Position numbers and translations under genes: made by a program
The notes under the pieces: generated by a model
Database searches by the model: none
Told to the model about the DNA's origin: nothing
What the model saw: the letters and a program-made list of their open reading frames with translations, nothing else
Shown: in pieces, positions 57,775-64,000 of the stretch
Numbering within the stretch: the first letter of the stretch is position 1
Layout: each line of letters starts with the position of its first letter
Assembly (NCBI RefSeq): GCF_017353185.1
Contig: NZ_JAFMYV010000012.1
Location: 1-64,000, forward strand
DNA: 64,000 nucleotides
Direction: 5' to 3'
Source of the DNA: Fibrella rubiginis
GTDB taxonomy: Bacteria > Bacteroidota > Bacteroidia > Cytophagales > Spirosomataceae

Positions 57775-58925
57775 CGCCAGCTTTCAGGATTTTTGTCAGC
57801 GGCATTTTGCTCGTTTTTCTTGTCGCCGCGTCACACGCACAATCAGTCATTTCGGTGCATCCACTGGTCGATACCTCGCGGACGGACATCCGGCAGGCGG
57901 TGGCCGTGTGGTCGGCGTATTTGCGAACGCAGCCCGACCGAACGCGGCCCGACCGGACGCGGCCCGACAGCATCCGGCACAGTCCGTTCTGGAACGAAGC
58001 CGAACAGGCACAATCACCCCGGTTCGACCTACTCGAACGCGAATTTGAGCCGACGCTCTACCGGGGTTATCCTGTGCAAATACTGAGTGTGGTGGGCTAC
58101 CCTGACGGGTTTTACCAGATCAAATCACTCTTCGGGGGCAACAACCCGAAGAGCCGTAGCCCCATCGTTTTCTGCATTGCCAACGTCTACGCCCGGCCCG
58201 ATTCCAATGGCCGGTGGTTGCTCTACAACGCCCTGCCCATTAACCGGTCGCGGTTTTGGAATAGCCAGCAACTGGGCGCCGTAACCTATTATTTTCCGCC
58301 ATACCATACGTTCAATAAACAGAAAGCCAGGCAGTTAAACGGCTTTATCGACAACCTTTGCCAGCAGTTTGGTGTACCGGCCAAACCCGTTGAATACTAC
58401 CTTGCCGACACACCCGATGAATTGCGTCAACTGCGCGGGTTCGACTACCAGATCACGGGCAGCGGTCTGCTGAAACCTACAGGAAGGGCCATCGACAACC
58501 GGGTGTTTTGCTCTGGCCTCGACGAGTTCTACCCCCACGAACTGGTGCACGTCTACGTTGATCCGCACTACCTCAATAAGCACCCGTGGGTGACCGAGGG
58601 CGTAGCTACGTTTCTGGGCGGCAGCCGCGGCGAATCGCTCGACTGGCACCTTGCCCGCGTGGCAGCCCATCTCCGCACCTACCCTACTATCGACCTCACC
58701 TCCATGCTATCGCTCGTTACGCTCGACGAGTTCACCGACTACCGCTACGCCCTCGGCGGGTTATTTGCCCGGGCTGTCTTCAAGAAAGGTGGCCTGCCAC
58801 TGCTAAAACAATTCATGCAGTCGGGCCAGACCGATACGGCTTATTACGCCGCGCTGGAGCAGTTTTTGGGTTTGAAACGGTCGCAATTGAACACGTCGGT
58901 GAGGGAATTGCTGGCGGGTTTCTGA
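57771..58925 (+). CDS. Secreted putative metallopeptidase with HELVH motif
   Basis: Exported protein of 384 residues. The signal peptide ends ASHAQS (about 24). Near residue 55 there is a short tandem repeat, PDRTRPDRTRPDS, encoded by three near-identical 15-mers. The C-terminal half has HELVH (within FYPHELVHVYVD) and, after 23 residues, WVTEGVATFLGG with a downstream Glu, the gluzincin-like arrangement of zinc peptidases. I do not place it in a named family. It is coupled to the small basic protein upstream. The last five residues lie in a palindrome. Confidence 0.8.
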   Translation: MTPAFRIFVSGILLVFLVAASHAQSVISVHPLVDTSRTDIRQAVAVWSAYLRTQPDRTRPDRTRPDSIRHSPFWNEAEQAQSPRFDLLEREFEPTLYRGYPVQILSVVGYPDGFYQIKSLFGGNNPKSRSPIVFCIANVYARPDSNGRWLLYNALPINRSRFWNSQQLGAVTYYFPPYHTFNKQKARQLNGFIDNLCQQFGVPAKPVEYYLADTPDELRQLRGFDYQITGSGLLKPTGRAIDNRVFCSGLDEFYPHELVHVYVDPHYLNKHPWVTEGVATFLGGSRGESLDWHLARVAAHLRTYPTIDLTSMLSLVTLDEFTDYRYALGGLFARAVFKKGGLPLLKQFMQSGQTDTAYYAALEQFLGLKRSQLNTSVRELLAGF

Positions 58926-59019
58926 ATGATGAGCGATGAATGATGAATTTGCTTACGCCAGAGTAGTTGGCTGGCGTAAGCAAATTCATCATTCATCGCT
59001 CATCATTCAGAAACCCGCC
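58913..59019. repeat. Perfect 49-bp stem inverted repeat covering both convergent stop codons
   Basis: Positions 58913-58961 and 58971-59019 are exact reverse complements with a 9-nt loop. The arms consist of ATGATGAATG words with loop-side TTGCTTACGCCA. The arms contain the ends of both flanking genes: Gly-Phe-stop on the plus strand and Arg-Val-Ser-Glu-stop on the minus strand. Confidence 0.98.
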
Positions 59020-59953
59020 CCTGCAACCCGCCGGTATGCACAGCCACGACGGTAGCCTCATCAGGGAAGCCTCCCTTTTGCGCTAAATCGTAGATAGCAA
59101 AGAGCAGCTTGGCGGTATACACCGGATCGAGCAGGATGCTGTTTTTTGCTTCGAAGGCCTGCATGAAATCCAGCAATTCTGGTGTGGTGCGTGCGTAGCC
59201 ACGAAAGCTATAATTGCGCTGAATCGTCACGTTCGGCGGGAGTGACTGGGGCAATCCGGGCAAGTGTAGCGGCTCACCATCGGCCAGTTTAATGGCCAGA
59301 ACACCCACAACAGACACCGTGGGCGACGTGCTTTCAACCATGCCCGCCAACGTACCACCCGTACCAACCGCACACGCCACCACGTCGGGGTTATGACCCA
59401 TCTGGGCAACGATTTCGGGCATGATCTCGGCGGTGCCGTGAATGGCCAGGTTATTGGTGCCGCCTTCGGGCAGGATATAGCAGGGGCCGAACTGCTCCTG
59501 TAGCTGAGCCAGATAAGCGGGTTCGGCGGCGCGGCGGTAATCGGTGCGGGATACGAAGTGGAGGGTCATGCCGTGGTCGCGGCAAAATTGCAGAGTGGCG
59601 TTCAGCGGTTTGTTGCAGTCGGGCGATCCGGCCAGTTCGTCGCCCCGCACAACGCCAACAGTCTCGAAACCAAACAGATGACCCGCTGCCGCCGTGGCAT
59701 ACAGATGGTTGGAATACGCCCCACCAAACGTCACTATGCGCTTAAATCCCAACCGGTTAGCTTCAATCAGATTGTACTTCAACTTCCGCCATTTATTACC
59801 CGACACCGTAGGGTGCAGCAGTTCGTCGCGTTTCAGATACAGCCGAACAGGCACAGGCTGCGGAAACGGATCGGGCAGATACGTTAGCGGCGACGGCCCG
59901 ACAATCTGGTCGATGCGAACGGCTAAATCAGGGGCGGGGTCGTAATTTTGCAA
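59003..59953 (-). CDS. D-cysteine desulfhydrase / ACC deaminase-like PLP enzyme
   Basis: PLP-dependent tryptophan-synthase-beta-fold enzyme of 316 residues, TTG start at 59953. Lys54 in SGNKWRKLKYN is the cofactor lysine; the PLP phosphate loop is TVACAVGTGGTLAG-like (VVACAVGTGGTLAGM). GGAYSNHL and PEGGTNNLA are further family features. Such proteins are annotated ACC deaminase or D-cysteine desulfhydrase; without key residues of true ACC deaminases checked by structure, D-cysteine desulfhydrase is the safer call. The C-terminal end is encoded by the adjacent palindrome. Confidence 0.9.
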   Translation of the reverse strand: MQNYDPAPDLAVRIDQIVGPSPLTYLPDPFPQPVPVRLYLKRDELLHPTVSGNKWRKLKYNLIEANRLGFKRIVTFGGAYSNHLYATAAAGHLFGFETVGVVRGDELAGSPDCNKPLNATLQFCRDHGMTLHFVSRTDYRRAAEPAYLAQLQEQFGPCYILPEGGTNNLAIHGTAEIMPEIVAQMGHNPDVVACAVGTGGTLAGMVESTSPTVSVVGVLAIKLADGEPLHLPGLPQSLPPNVTIQRNYSFRGYARTTPELLDFMQAFEAKNSILLDPVYTAKLLFAIYDLAQKGGFPDEATVVAVHTGGLQGRVSE

Positions 59954-59962
59954 GACAAGATA

Positions 59963-60055
59963 AGTTTACGGTCTACTATCTAAGGTTCAAAGTTGCTGCG
60001 CACTCGGCTTCTTCGAGAGGGGGCGTCTTTAACCTTAGACAGTAGACCGTAAACT
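59963..60055. repeat. Inverted repeat between divergent genes, TTTACGGTCTAC words
   Basis: The arms 59963-59992 and 60027-60055 match with one substitution and one indel. The loop-side reads AGTTGCTGCGCAC. Both divergent promoters must lie in or next to it. Confidence 0.92.
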
Positions 60056-60081
60056 GTAGACATCAGACCTTGACCTAACAT

Positions 60082-61119
60082 ATGCTCGACTCTCTCCACC
60101 CCACCCCCGACGAAAACGATGAAGACGACCTCTATGAACACCACCGCCTGGTTGTAGATCAGGGGCAGGCGCTGGTGCGGATCGACCGGTTTCTGGATAC
60201 AAAATTAGCGCACACGTCGCGAACGAAGCTTCAGTCGGCCATCGACGCGGGGGGTATCCGAGTCAATGAGCAGCCTATCAAGGCCAGCTATAAAGTAAAG
60301 CCCGGCGATCTGATCACGGTCTCCCTACCCCACCCGCCGCGCAACACCGACATTGTGCCGCAGCACATTCCGCTCGACATTATTTTTGAGGACGACGAGT
60401 TGATCGTGCTGAACAAGCCCGCCGGCATGGTGGTCCATCCCGCCCACGGCAACTGGGATGGCACGCTGGTGAATGCGCTGGTCTACTACCTGCAAAACCT
60501 GCCCACCACCCGCAACGGAGAGGGGCGCCCGGGACTGGTTCACCGGATTGACAAAGACACGTCGGGCCTGATGGTCATTGCCAAAACCGAATTTGCCATG
60601 AGCCACCTGGCCCGGCAGTTTTTCGAGCATACCATCGAACGGACCTACAACGCGCTGGTGTGGGGGCAGCCCAAACCCGAAGACGGCACCATCACAGGCT
60701 ATATTGGCCGGTCAGCCGCCGACCGGAAGGTAATGACGATCTATGACGACGAGAGCAAGGGCAAGTGGTCGGTGACGCACTACAAGACGCTGGAGCCGCT
60801 TAATTTCGTAACGCTTGTGCAATGCAACCTCGAAACGGGTCGTACCCACCAGATTCGGGCGCACTTTAGGCACATTGGCCACCCCCTCTTCAACGACGAA
60901 ATGTATGGCGGCAACCGGGTACTACGCGGAGCGGTCAATGGCTCGTTCAAATCATTCGTCGACAACACGTTTGCCATGCTACCCCGACAGGCCCTGCACG
61001 CCAAATCACTGGGCTTTACCCACCCCCGCACCGGTGAGTGGCTCCAATTCGACTCTCCCCTCCCCCCCGATTTCCAGGCCGCCCTGGACCGGTGGCGCAA
61101 AAAAATTGCGAATGAGTGA
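60082..61119 (+). CDS. RluA/RluD-family 23S rRNA pseudouridine synthase
   Basis: RNA-modifying enzyme of 345 residues. An S4 RNA-binding domain (about 30-90) has RIDRFLDTKLAHTSRTKLQ and AGGIRVNEQPIK. The catalytic domain contains HRIDKDTSGL with catalytic Asp157 and the GRTHQIRAHFRHIGHPL segment. The N-terminus is acidic (DENDEDDLYEH). The length and S4 domain suggest the RluD type, modifying 23S rRNA. It is divergent from the PLP enzyme gene. The ATG at 60082 is preceded by the inverted repeat. Confidence 0.92.
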   Translation: MLDSLHPTPDENDEDDLYEHHRLVVDQGQALVRIDRFLDTKLAHTSRTKLQSAIDAGGIRVNEQPIKASYKVKPGDLITVSLPHPPRNTDIVPQHIPLDIIFEDDELIVLNKPAGMVVHPAHGNWDGTLVNALVYYLQNLPTTRNGEGRPGLVHRIDKDTSGLMVIAKTEFAMSHLARQFFEHTIERTYNALVWGQPKPEDGTITGYIGRSAADRKVMTIYDDESKGKWSVTHYKTLEPLNFVTLVQCNLETGRTHQIRAHFRHIGHPLFNDEMYGGNRVLRGAVNGSFKSFVDNTFAMLPRQALHAKSLGFTHPRTGEWLQFDSPLPPDFQAALDRWRKKIANE

Positions 61120-61123
61120 ATTC

Positions 61124-61246
61124 TAATGAGCGAATGAGTGATTGAGTGAATGAGCGAATGTTGCTTACCGGTCCGCCGGTGTGGCCAAAATAAACCCGTG
61201 CGTAAGCAACATTCGCTCATTCACTCAATCACTCATTCGCTCATTA
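61124..61246. repeat. Perfect 45-bp stem inverted repeat, GAATGAGTG-word class
   Basis: Positions 61124-61168 and 61202-61246 are exact reverse complements with a 33-nt loop. Words GAATGAGCG and GAGTGATTGAG repeat in the arm, loop-side TTGCTTAC. It separates two genes on the same strand, ending 3 bp before the GNAT start codon. Confidence 0.98.
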
Positions 61247-61249
61247 ATT

Positions 61250-61699
61250 ATGACCATCCGCCCCGGCACCCGCAACGATGTTCCGCAGGTATTCGATTTA
61301 ATTGTTGAACTGGCTGTTTACGAAGAAGCACCCGATCAGGTCACCAACACCGTTGAGCAACTATTGGAAGATGGTTTCGGACCTAATCCGCTCTACGGCA
61401 TTCTGGTAGCGGAAGACGAATCGACCCACAAGCTCGTCGGTATTGCGCTTTATTACTACCGCTATTCGACCTGGAAAGGCAAGCGGCTCTATCTGGAAGA
61501 CATCATCGTGACCGAAACGCACCGCGGTATGGGCCTCGGCAAAGAACTGCTCGACGCCACCATTGCCAAAGCCAAAGAGACCCATTGTACGGGTATGATG
61601 TGGCAGGTGCTGGACTGGAATAAGCCCGCCATTGGCTTCTACGAACAGTTCGGTACCCGCTTCGACGATGGCTGGACCAACTGCCACCTCGATTTTTAG
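61250..61699 (+). CDS. GNAT-family N-acetyltransferase
   Basis: Acetyltransferase of 149 residues starting at the ATG at 61250; a longer frame would run through the palindrome. The acetyl-CoA motif HRGMGLGKELLDATI lies at about 90-104, after LYLEDIIVTE, and the last strand has NKPAIGFYEQFGTRF. It resembles diamine or tyramine/polyamine acetyltransferases. The stop overlaps the stop region of the convergent SDR gene by four bases. Substrate unknown. Confidence 0.9.
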   Translation: MTIRPGTRNDVPQVFDLIVELAVYEEAPDQVTNTVEQLLEDGFGPNPLYGILVAEDESTHKLVGIALYYYRYSTWKGKRLYLEDIIVTETHRGMGLGKELLDATIAKAKETHCTGMMWQVLDWNKPAIGFYEQFGTRFDDGWTNCHLDF

Positions 61700-62523
61700 T
61701 AGGCTGAACTCTTCTCCCACAACGCCTTCACGTTGGCATCGGTCAGGTCTTTGTGGGTTAGTTTTTTGGGCTTGCTGTCGGCAAAAAACCCGCCGTTGCG
61801 ACCACCGTCGATCTGGCGGGTGGGGCTTGTGGCCAAAAAAACAGAGGTGGCTGCGCCTTTCTCTACCGACCGCATCAGGGGGCGAAACAGCGTGACCAGC
61901 ACCTTACTGATACCGGTGAAGTTGCTGCCGAAATTGCTGTTTACCACACCAGGGTGCACGGCATAGGCTATGACTGGCTTACCCAACCTACCAGCAGCTA
62001 AGCCCATCGTAAACAGCACGTTGGCTAGTTTTCCGTCGCCATAGGCCGCTAACGTACCCAGCTTTCTGTCGGTCTGAAAAAAGCGGCTGGCCTTCCCCAG
62101 GTTCAGCGCCGATGACGATACGTTGATGACCCGCGCATCAGGCGTACCGAGCAGCAGCGGAGCCAGCTCACGGGTCAGGATAAAGTGGCCCAGGTGGTTG
62201 GCGTAGAACGACCGCTCAACGCCTTCTTTGGTGAACTCGATCTGGTCGGGCGAATAACCGGCATTGTTGATCAGCACATCCAATGCCGTATGCCGAGCCA
62301 ACACCGCCGCTGCCGCCGCCCTGACCGAAGCCGCATCGTCCAGCGCCGCCACTACCAGATCGACAGAGGCACCTGGCGTATTGGCCCTGATGTCGGCAAC
62401 GGCGGCTTCTCCTTTTTTGGCAGAACGGCACAGCAGTATAAGCCCGAAGCCCTGTGCAGCCAGGGCTTTGGCTGTGGCCAACCCAATGCCTGAGTTGGCC
62501 CCCGTAATCAGCGCTGTCTTCAT
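61696..62523 (-). CDS. Short-chain dehydrogenase/reductase (retinol dehydrogenase-like)
   Basis: NAD(P)-dependent SDR of 275 residues. Nucleotide motif TGANSGIGLATAKAL near residue 7, NNAG in VLINNAGYSP, Ser in VSSSALN and a Tyr in AYGDGKLAN (Y-x-x-x-K) complete the core. The long C-terminal part and the NHLGHFILTREL segment resemble the retinol dehydrogenase branch. It is followed on the minus strand by the F420-reductase-like gene, whose stop overlaps its start (ATGA), so the genes are translationally coupled. Confidence 0.91.
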   Translation of the reverse strand: MKTALITGANSGIGLATAKALAAQGFGLILLCRSAKKGEAAVADIRANTPGASVDLVVAALDDAASVRAAAAAVLARHTALDVLINNAGYSPDQIEFTKEGVERSFYANHLGHFILTRELAPLLLGTPDARVINVSSSALNLGKASRFFQTDRKLGTLAAYGDGKLANVLFTMGLAAGRLGKPVIAYAVHPGVVNSNFGSNFTGISKVLVTLFRPLMRSVEKGAATSVFLATSPTRQIDGGRNGGFFADSKPKKLTHKDLTDANVKALWEKSSAY

Positions 62524-63176
62524 GGTTTCACCACCTTGAAATTGAAGGCACCAATACCCAGCGCGCCGTATATGCGCAGCCAGAGTGGTAGCAGCATTTC
62601 GGTACCCCGCGCCGTAGTAATGTCGCCCAGGTCCAGAACGGCGCTGTCTTGCCAGCCAAACTGCGTCAGGATGCGCTTGGCTTGCGTTTTGGCACCAGCA
62701 TCATTGCCACTCATAAATACCGTGTGATCACCGTCGGCCAGCATCGCGGGGTTGACCATCAGGCCACACCACATGGTATTGAGGGTTTTTACCACGTGGG
62801 CATCGGGAAACGCCCGTTGCAGCTTTTCGCCGAATGAATCATCGTTCACAGTCGACAGCGTGGGGGGCATACCCTTCGAGAAATCAAGCGGATTCGAGAT
62901 GTCGATGATTGTTTTTCCGGCAACGGCCTGGGCGGGAGCCGACGCAATAGCCTCAATGCCGGTTTCGCCTTTGGTGGCCAGCATAATCAGTTCGCCCGCC
63001 GCAATGGCATCGGCAAATGTGCCCTGACTGGCCCCTGCTCCTGCTTTATCCACCCAGGCGGCGGCTTTTTCGTTGGTGGCCGAGCGCGACCCCATCACAA
63101 CGGTATGACCTACTTCGAGTAATCGGCTGGCGATGGTTTCGCCTACCATTCCGGTTCCTAATACAGCAATATGCAT
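62520..63176 (-). CDS. F420-dependent NADP reductase-like NAD(P)-binding protein
   Basis: Soluble Rossmann protein of 218 residues, start ATG at 63176. HIAVLGTGMVGETIASRLLE begins the nucleotide domain, and MGSRSATNEKA fits NADP. The C-terminal half contains VVKTLNTMWCG and FMSGNDAGAKTQAKRIL as in NpdG-like proteins. These are found also in organisms without F420; a general NADPH reductase or dinucleotide-binding role is more likely here. Its stop overlaps the start of the SDR gene, a typical two-gene operon, possibly regulated by the AraC protein upstream (94 bp). Confidence 0.88.
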   Translation of the reverse strand: MHIAVLGTGMVGETIASRLLEVGHTVVMGSRSATNEKAAAWVDKAGAGASQGTFADAIAAGELIMLATKGETGIEAIASAPAQAVAGKTIIDISNPLDFSKGMPPTLSTVNDDSFGEKLQRAFPDAHVVKTLNTMWCGLMVNPAMLADGDHTVFMSGNDAGAKTQAKRILTQFGWQDSAVLDLGDITTARGTEMLLPLWLRIYGALGIGAFNFKVVKP

Positions 63177-63269
63177 GGCTTGTGCGTGTTTACGTGATTC
63201 GTTTTTGAACGCCACAAAGGTGCAGCCGCCATACGCCGGGGCGTTACTCCCATTCGGGGAACCACTTGT

Positions 63270-64000
63270 CTATTTCACCGATTCAGCTTCCCGCCGAAAA
63301 TCGCCGGGTGTTTGCCCCGTGTGCTTCTTGAAGAATTTGGCGAAGTGCGCCGGACCAGAGAAGTTAAGCTGATAGGCAATCTCGCTGATATCGGCGGTGG
63401 TGAAGCGGATCAGGCTCTGGGCTTCCTGCGCCAGTTTGCTGGTAATAAACCAATAGGCATTGTGGCCCGTAGCCTTGCGCACCGAATCGTTGAGGTGGTT
63501 GGGCGTGACGGCCAGCAGACTGGCATACGCCTCTACGGTGCGTTTCTGGAGGTAGTTGGCCTGCACCAGACCAACGAACCGGGTGGTGAGCAGAGTGGCT
63601 GCCGATTGGTTCAGCTGACTTTCCTGAAACGTCTGGTAGGCCGCCCGGCACCGGTAGAGCACCGCCAGCAACCGGGCATAAAGCACCTGTTCACTAAACA
63701 GATGCTTGCCCTCCTGCTCCTGCAGCAACCCGTCAAAATCGACGGATAAATCGGTGAAGAGGTTGGCGCTGATCTGAAAAAAATTGGTGTGCAGCAGATC
63801 GAAAAACGGAAACTCGTCGGCCAGCACAGAGCGCATAAACGTGAAGCACTCGGCCTTGAAATAGATCAGGTACCCCGCCAAACCCGGCTGCCGCTGCCAG
63901 GCCAGCACGTGCCCCGGCGACTGAAACACCAGATAATAAGGCAGTTGCGAGCGTCCGGCACCGTCAATTTGAAAGATGGATCGTGCACCGGGGTTGTAAA
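63270..64000 (-). CDS. AraC-family regulator, 5' end cut by the window edge
   Basis: The reading frame is open to the last base, so the N-terminus lies outside. About 243 residues are visible. The C-terminal helix-turn-helix region (about the last 100 residues) has TVEAYASLLAVTPNHLNDSV and the second motif DISEIAYQLNFSGPAHFAKFF with KKHTGQTPGDFRR. The N-terminal part fits a cupin-like sensor (YYLVFQSPGHVLAW). It is on the same strand as the downstream F420-like and SDR genes and may regulate them; promoter not in window. Confidence 0.9.
   Translation of the reverse strand, partial: YNPGARSIFQIDGAGRSQLPYYLVFQSPGHVLAWQRQPGLAGYLIYFKAECFTFMRSVLADEFPFFDLLHTNFFQISANLFTDLSVDFDGLLQEQEGKHLFSEQVLYARLLAVLYRCRAAYQTFQESQLNQSAATLLTTRFVGLVQANYLQKRTVEAYASLLAVTPNHLNDSVRKATGHNAYWFITSKLAQEAQSLIRFTTADISEIAYQLNFSGPAHFAKFFKKHTGQTPGDFRREAESVK

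Noticed and set aside
57896..57972. Tandem repeat in the HELVH protein as a microsatellite array or regulatory element
   Set aside because: Only about two and a half 15-mer units, in frame and coding; reported as a protein feature instead.
5568..59019. Treating all hairpins as rho-independent terminators
   Set aside because: Most lack a T-run, several lie between codirectional or divergent genes, and one lies in a coding sequence. Canonical terminators (31760, 35697, 50938) look quite different.
4132..61246. CRISPR array
   Set aside because: The repeats are dispersed, differ in sequence, are inverted rather than direct with regular spacers, and no cas gene is present.
61124..61246. Insertion sequence or MITE with target duplications
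   Set aside because: No transposase and no constant terminal sequence or flanking duplication could be recognised by eye; left open as a possibility under the repeat family.

Overview
The window comes from a chromosome of a Bacteroidota bacterium, most likely of the Cytophagales/Spirosoma type. The main reasons are promoters of the form TAnnTTTG (the Bacteroidota -7 element), a TonB-dependent receptor with a carboxypeptidase-regulatory-like N-terminus, many signal-peptide and lipobox proteins, a fused IcmF-type acyl-CoA mutase, an AbiTii gene and a DUF6934-like gene. Coding density is high, no rRNA or tRNA gene was seen, and no transposase or integrase gene was recognised. These identifications rest on reading the sequence and recalling families; no database search was possible.

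Layout. 0-11.5 kb: OmpA-type lipoprotein, GHL10-type glycoside hydrolase lipoprotein, secreted subtilase, Xaa-Pro aminopeptidase, TetR regulator, carboxynorspermidine synthase-like enzyme, a short-chain dehydrogenase with an IlvD/Edd sugar-acid dehydratase, and glutamate racemase. 11.6-14.5 kb: an AT-richer pair (acyltransferase-3 and a large polytopic membrane protein) probably for surface glycans. 14.5-21.5 kb: DoxX-like protein, RNase H, DUF4143 ATPase, AraC regulator divergent to an MFS transporter, HAD phosphatase, MOSC protein and two lipoproteins. 21.5-28.6 kb: MarR regulator with two guanidino-group hydrolases (CtlX-like, arginine-deiminase-like), a coiled-coil exported protein with a TonB receptor, and Dps. 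28.7-32.8 kb: CorA, MFS, two small membrane proteins, a zinc-independent quinone-oxidoreductase-type dehydrogenase. 32.8-35.7 kb: a small accessory island (broken ParE/RelE toxin with its antitoxin, AbiTii-type defence protein, orphan small ORF, DUF6934 cassette) abutting dnaK, whose 3' tail is duplicated across the cassette. 35.8-41.6 kb: dnaK, Uma2 nuclease-like protein, GNAT, MFS, chorismate mutase-prephenate dehydratase.

41.6-50.3 kb is one leftward operon for aerobic carbon monoxide dehydrogenase: coxM, coxS, coxL, coxG, a MoxR ATPase (coxD-like), a VWA protein (coxE-like) and two XdhC-family proteins (coxF/coxI-like), one carrying a YHS metal-binding domain. The CoxL active-site loop reads AYRCSFR, the signature of form I (true) CO dehydrogenase. 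51-54.3 kb is an icmF gene. 54.4-64 kb holds a TraB protein, an FtsX-type permease, a DUF4136 lipoprotein, a secreted HELVH protein, a D-cysteine desulfhydrase/ACC deaminase homologue, an RluA-type pseudouridine synthase, GNAT, SDR and F420-reductase-like enzymes, and an AraC regulator cut by the right edge.

The most unusual feature is a dispersed family of about 17 long inverted repeats, roughly one every 3.5-4 kb. Several are perfect stems of 43, 43, 45, 47, 49 and 70 bp. Arms differ between loci and are built of short repeated words, but within a locus the two arms match almost exactly, and many share a loop-side motif close to TTGCTGACGC. They sit between genes in every orientation, often include start or stop codons, and one is translated in frame inside icmF. 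This looks like a palindromic element family that I cannot match to a described one. A second recurring pattern is TAnnTTTG followed by 3-4 nt and ATG at four genes, which implies leaderless mRNAs.
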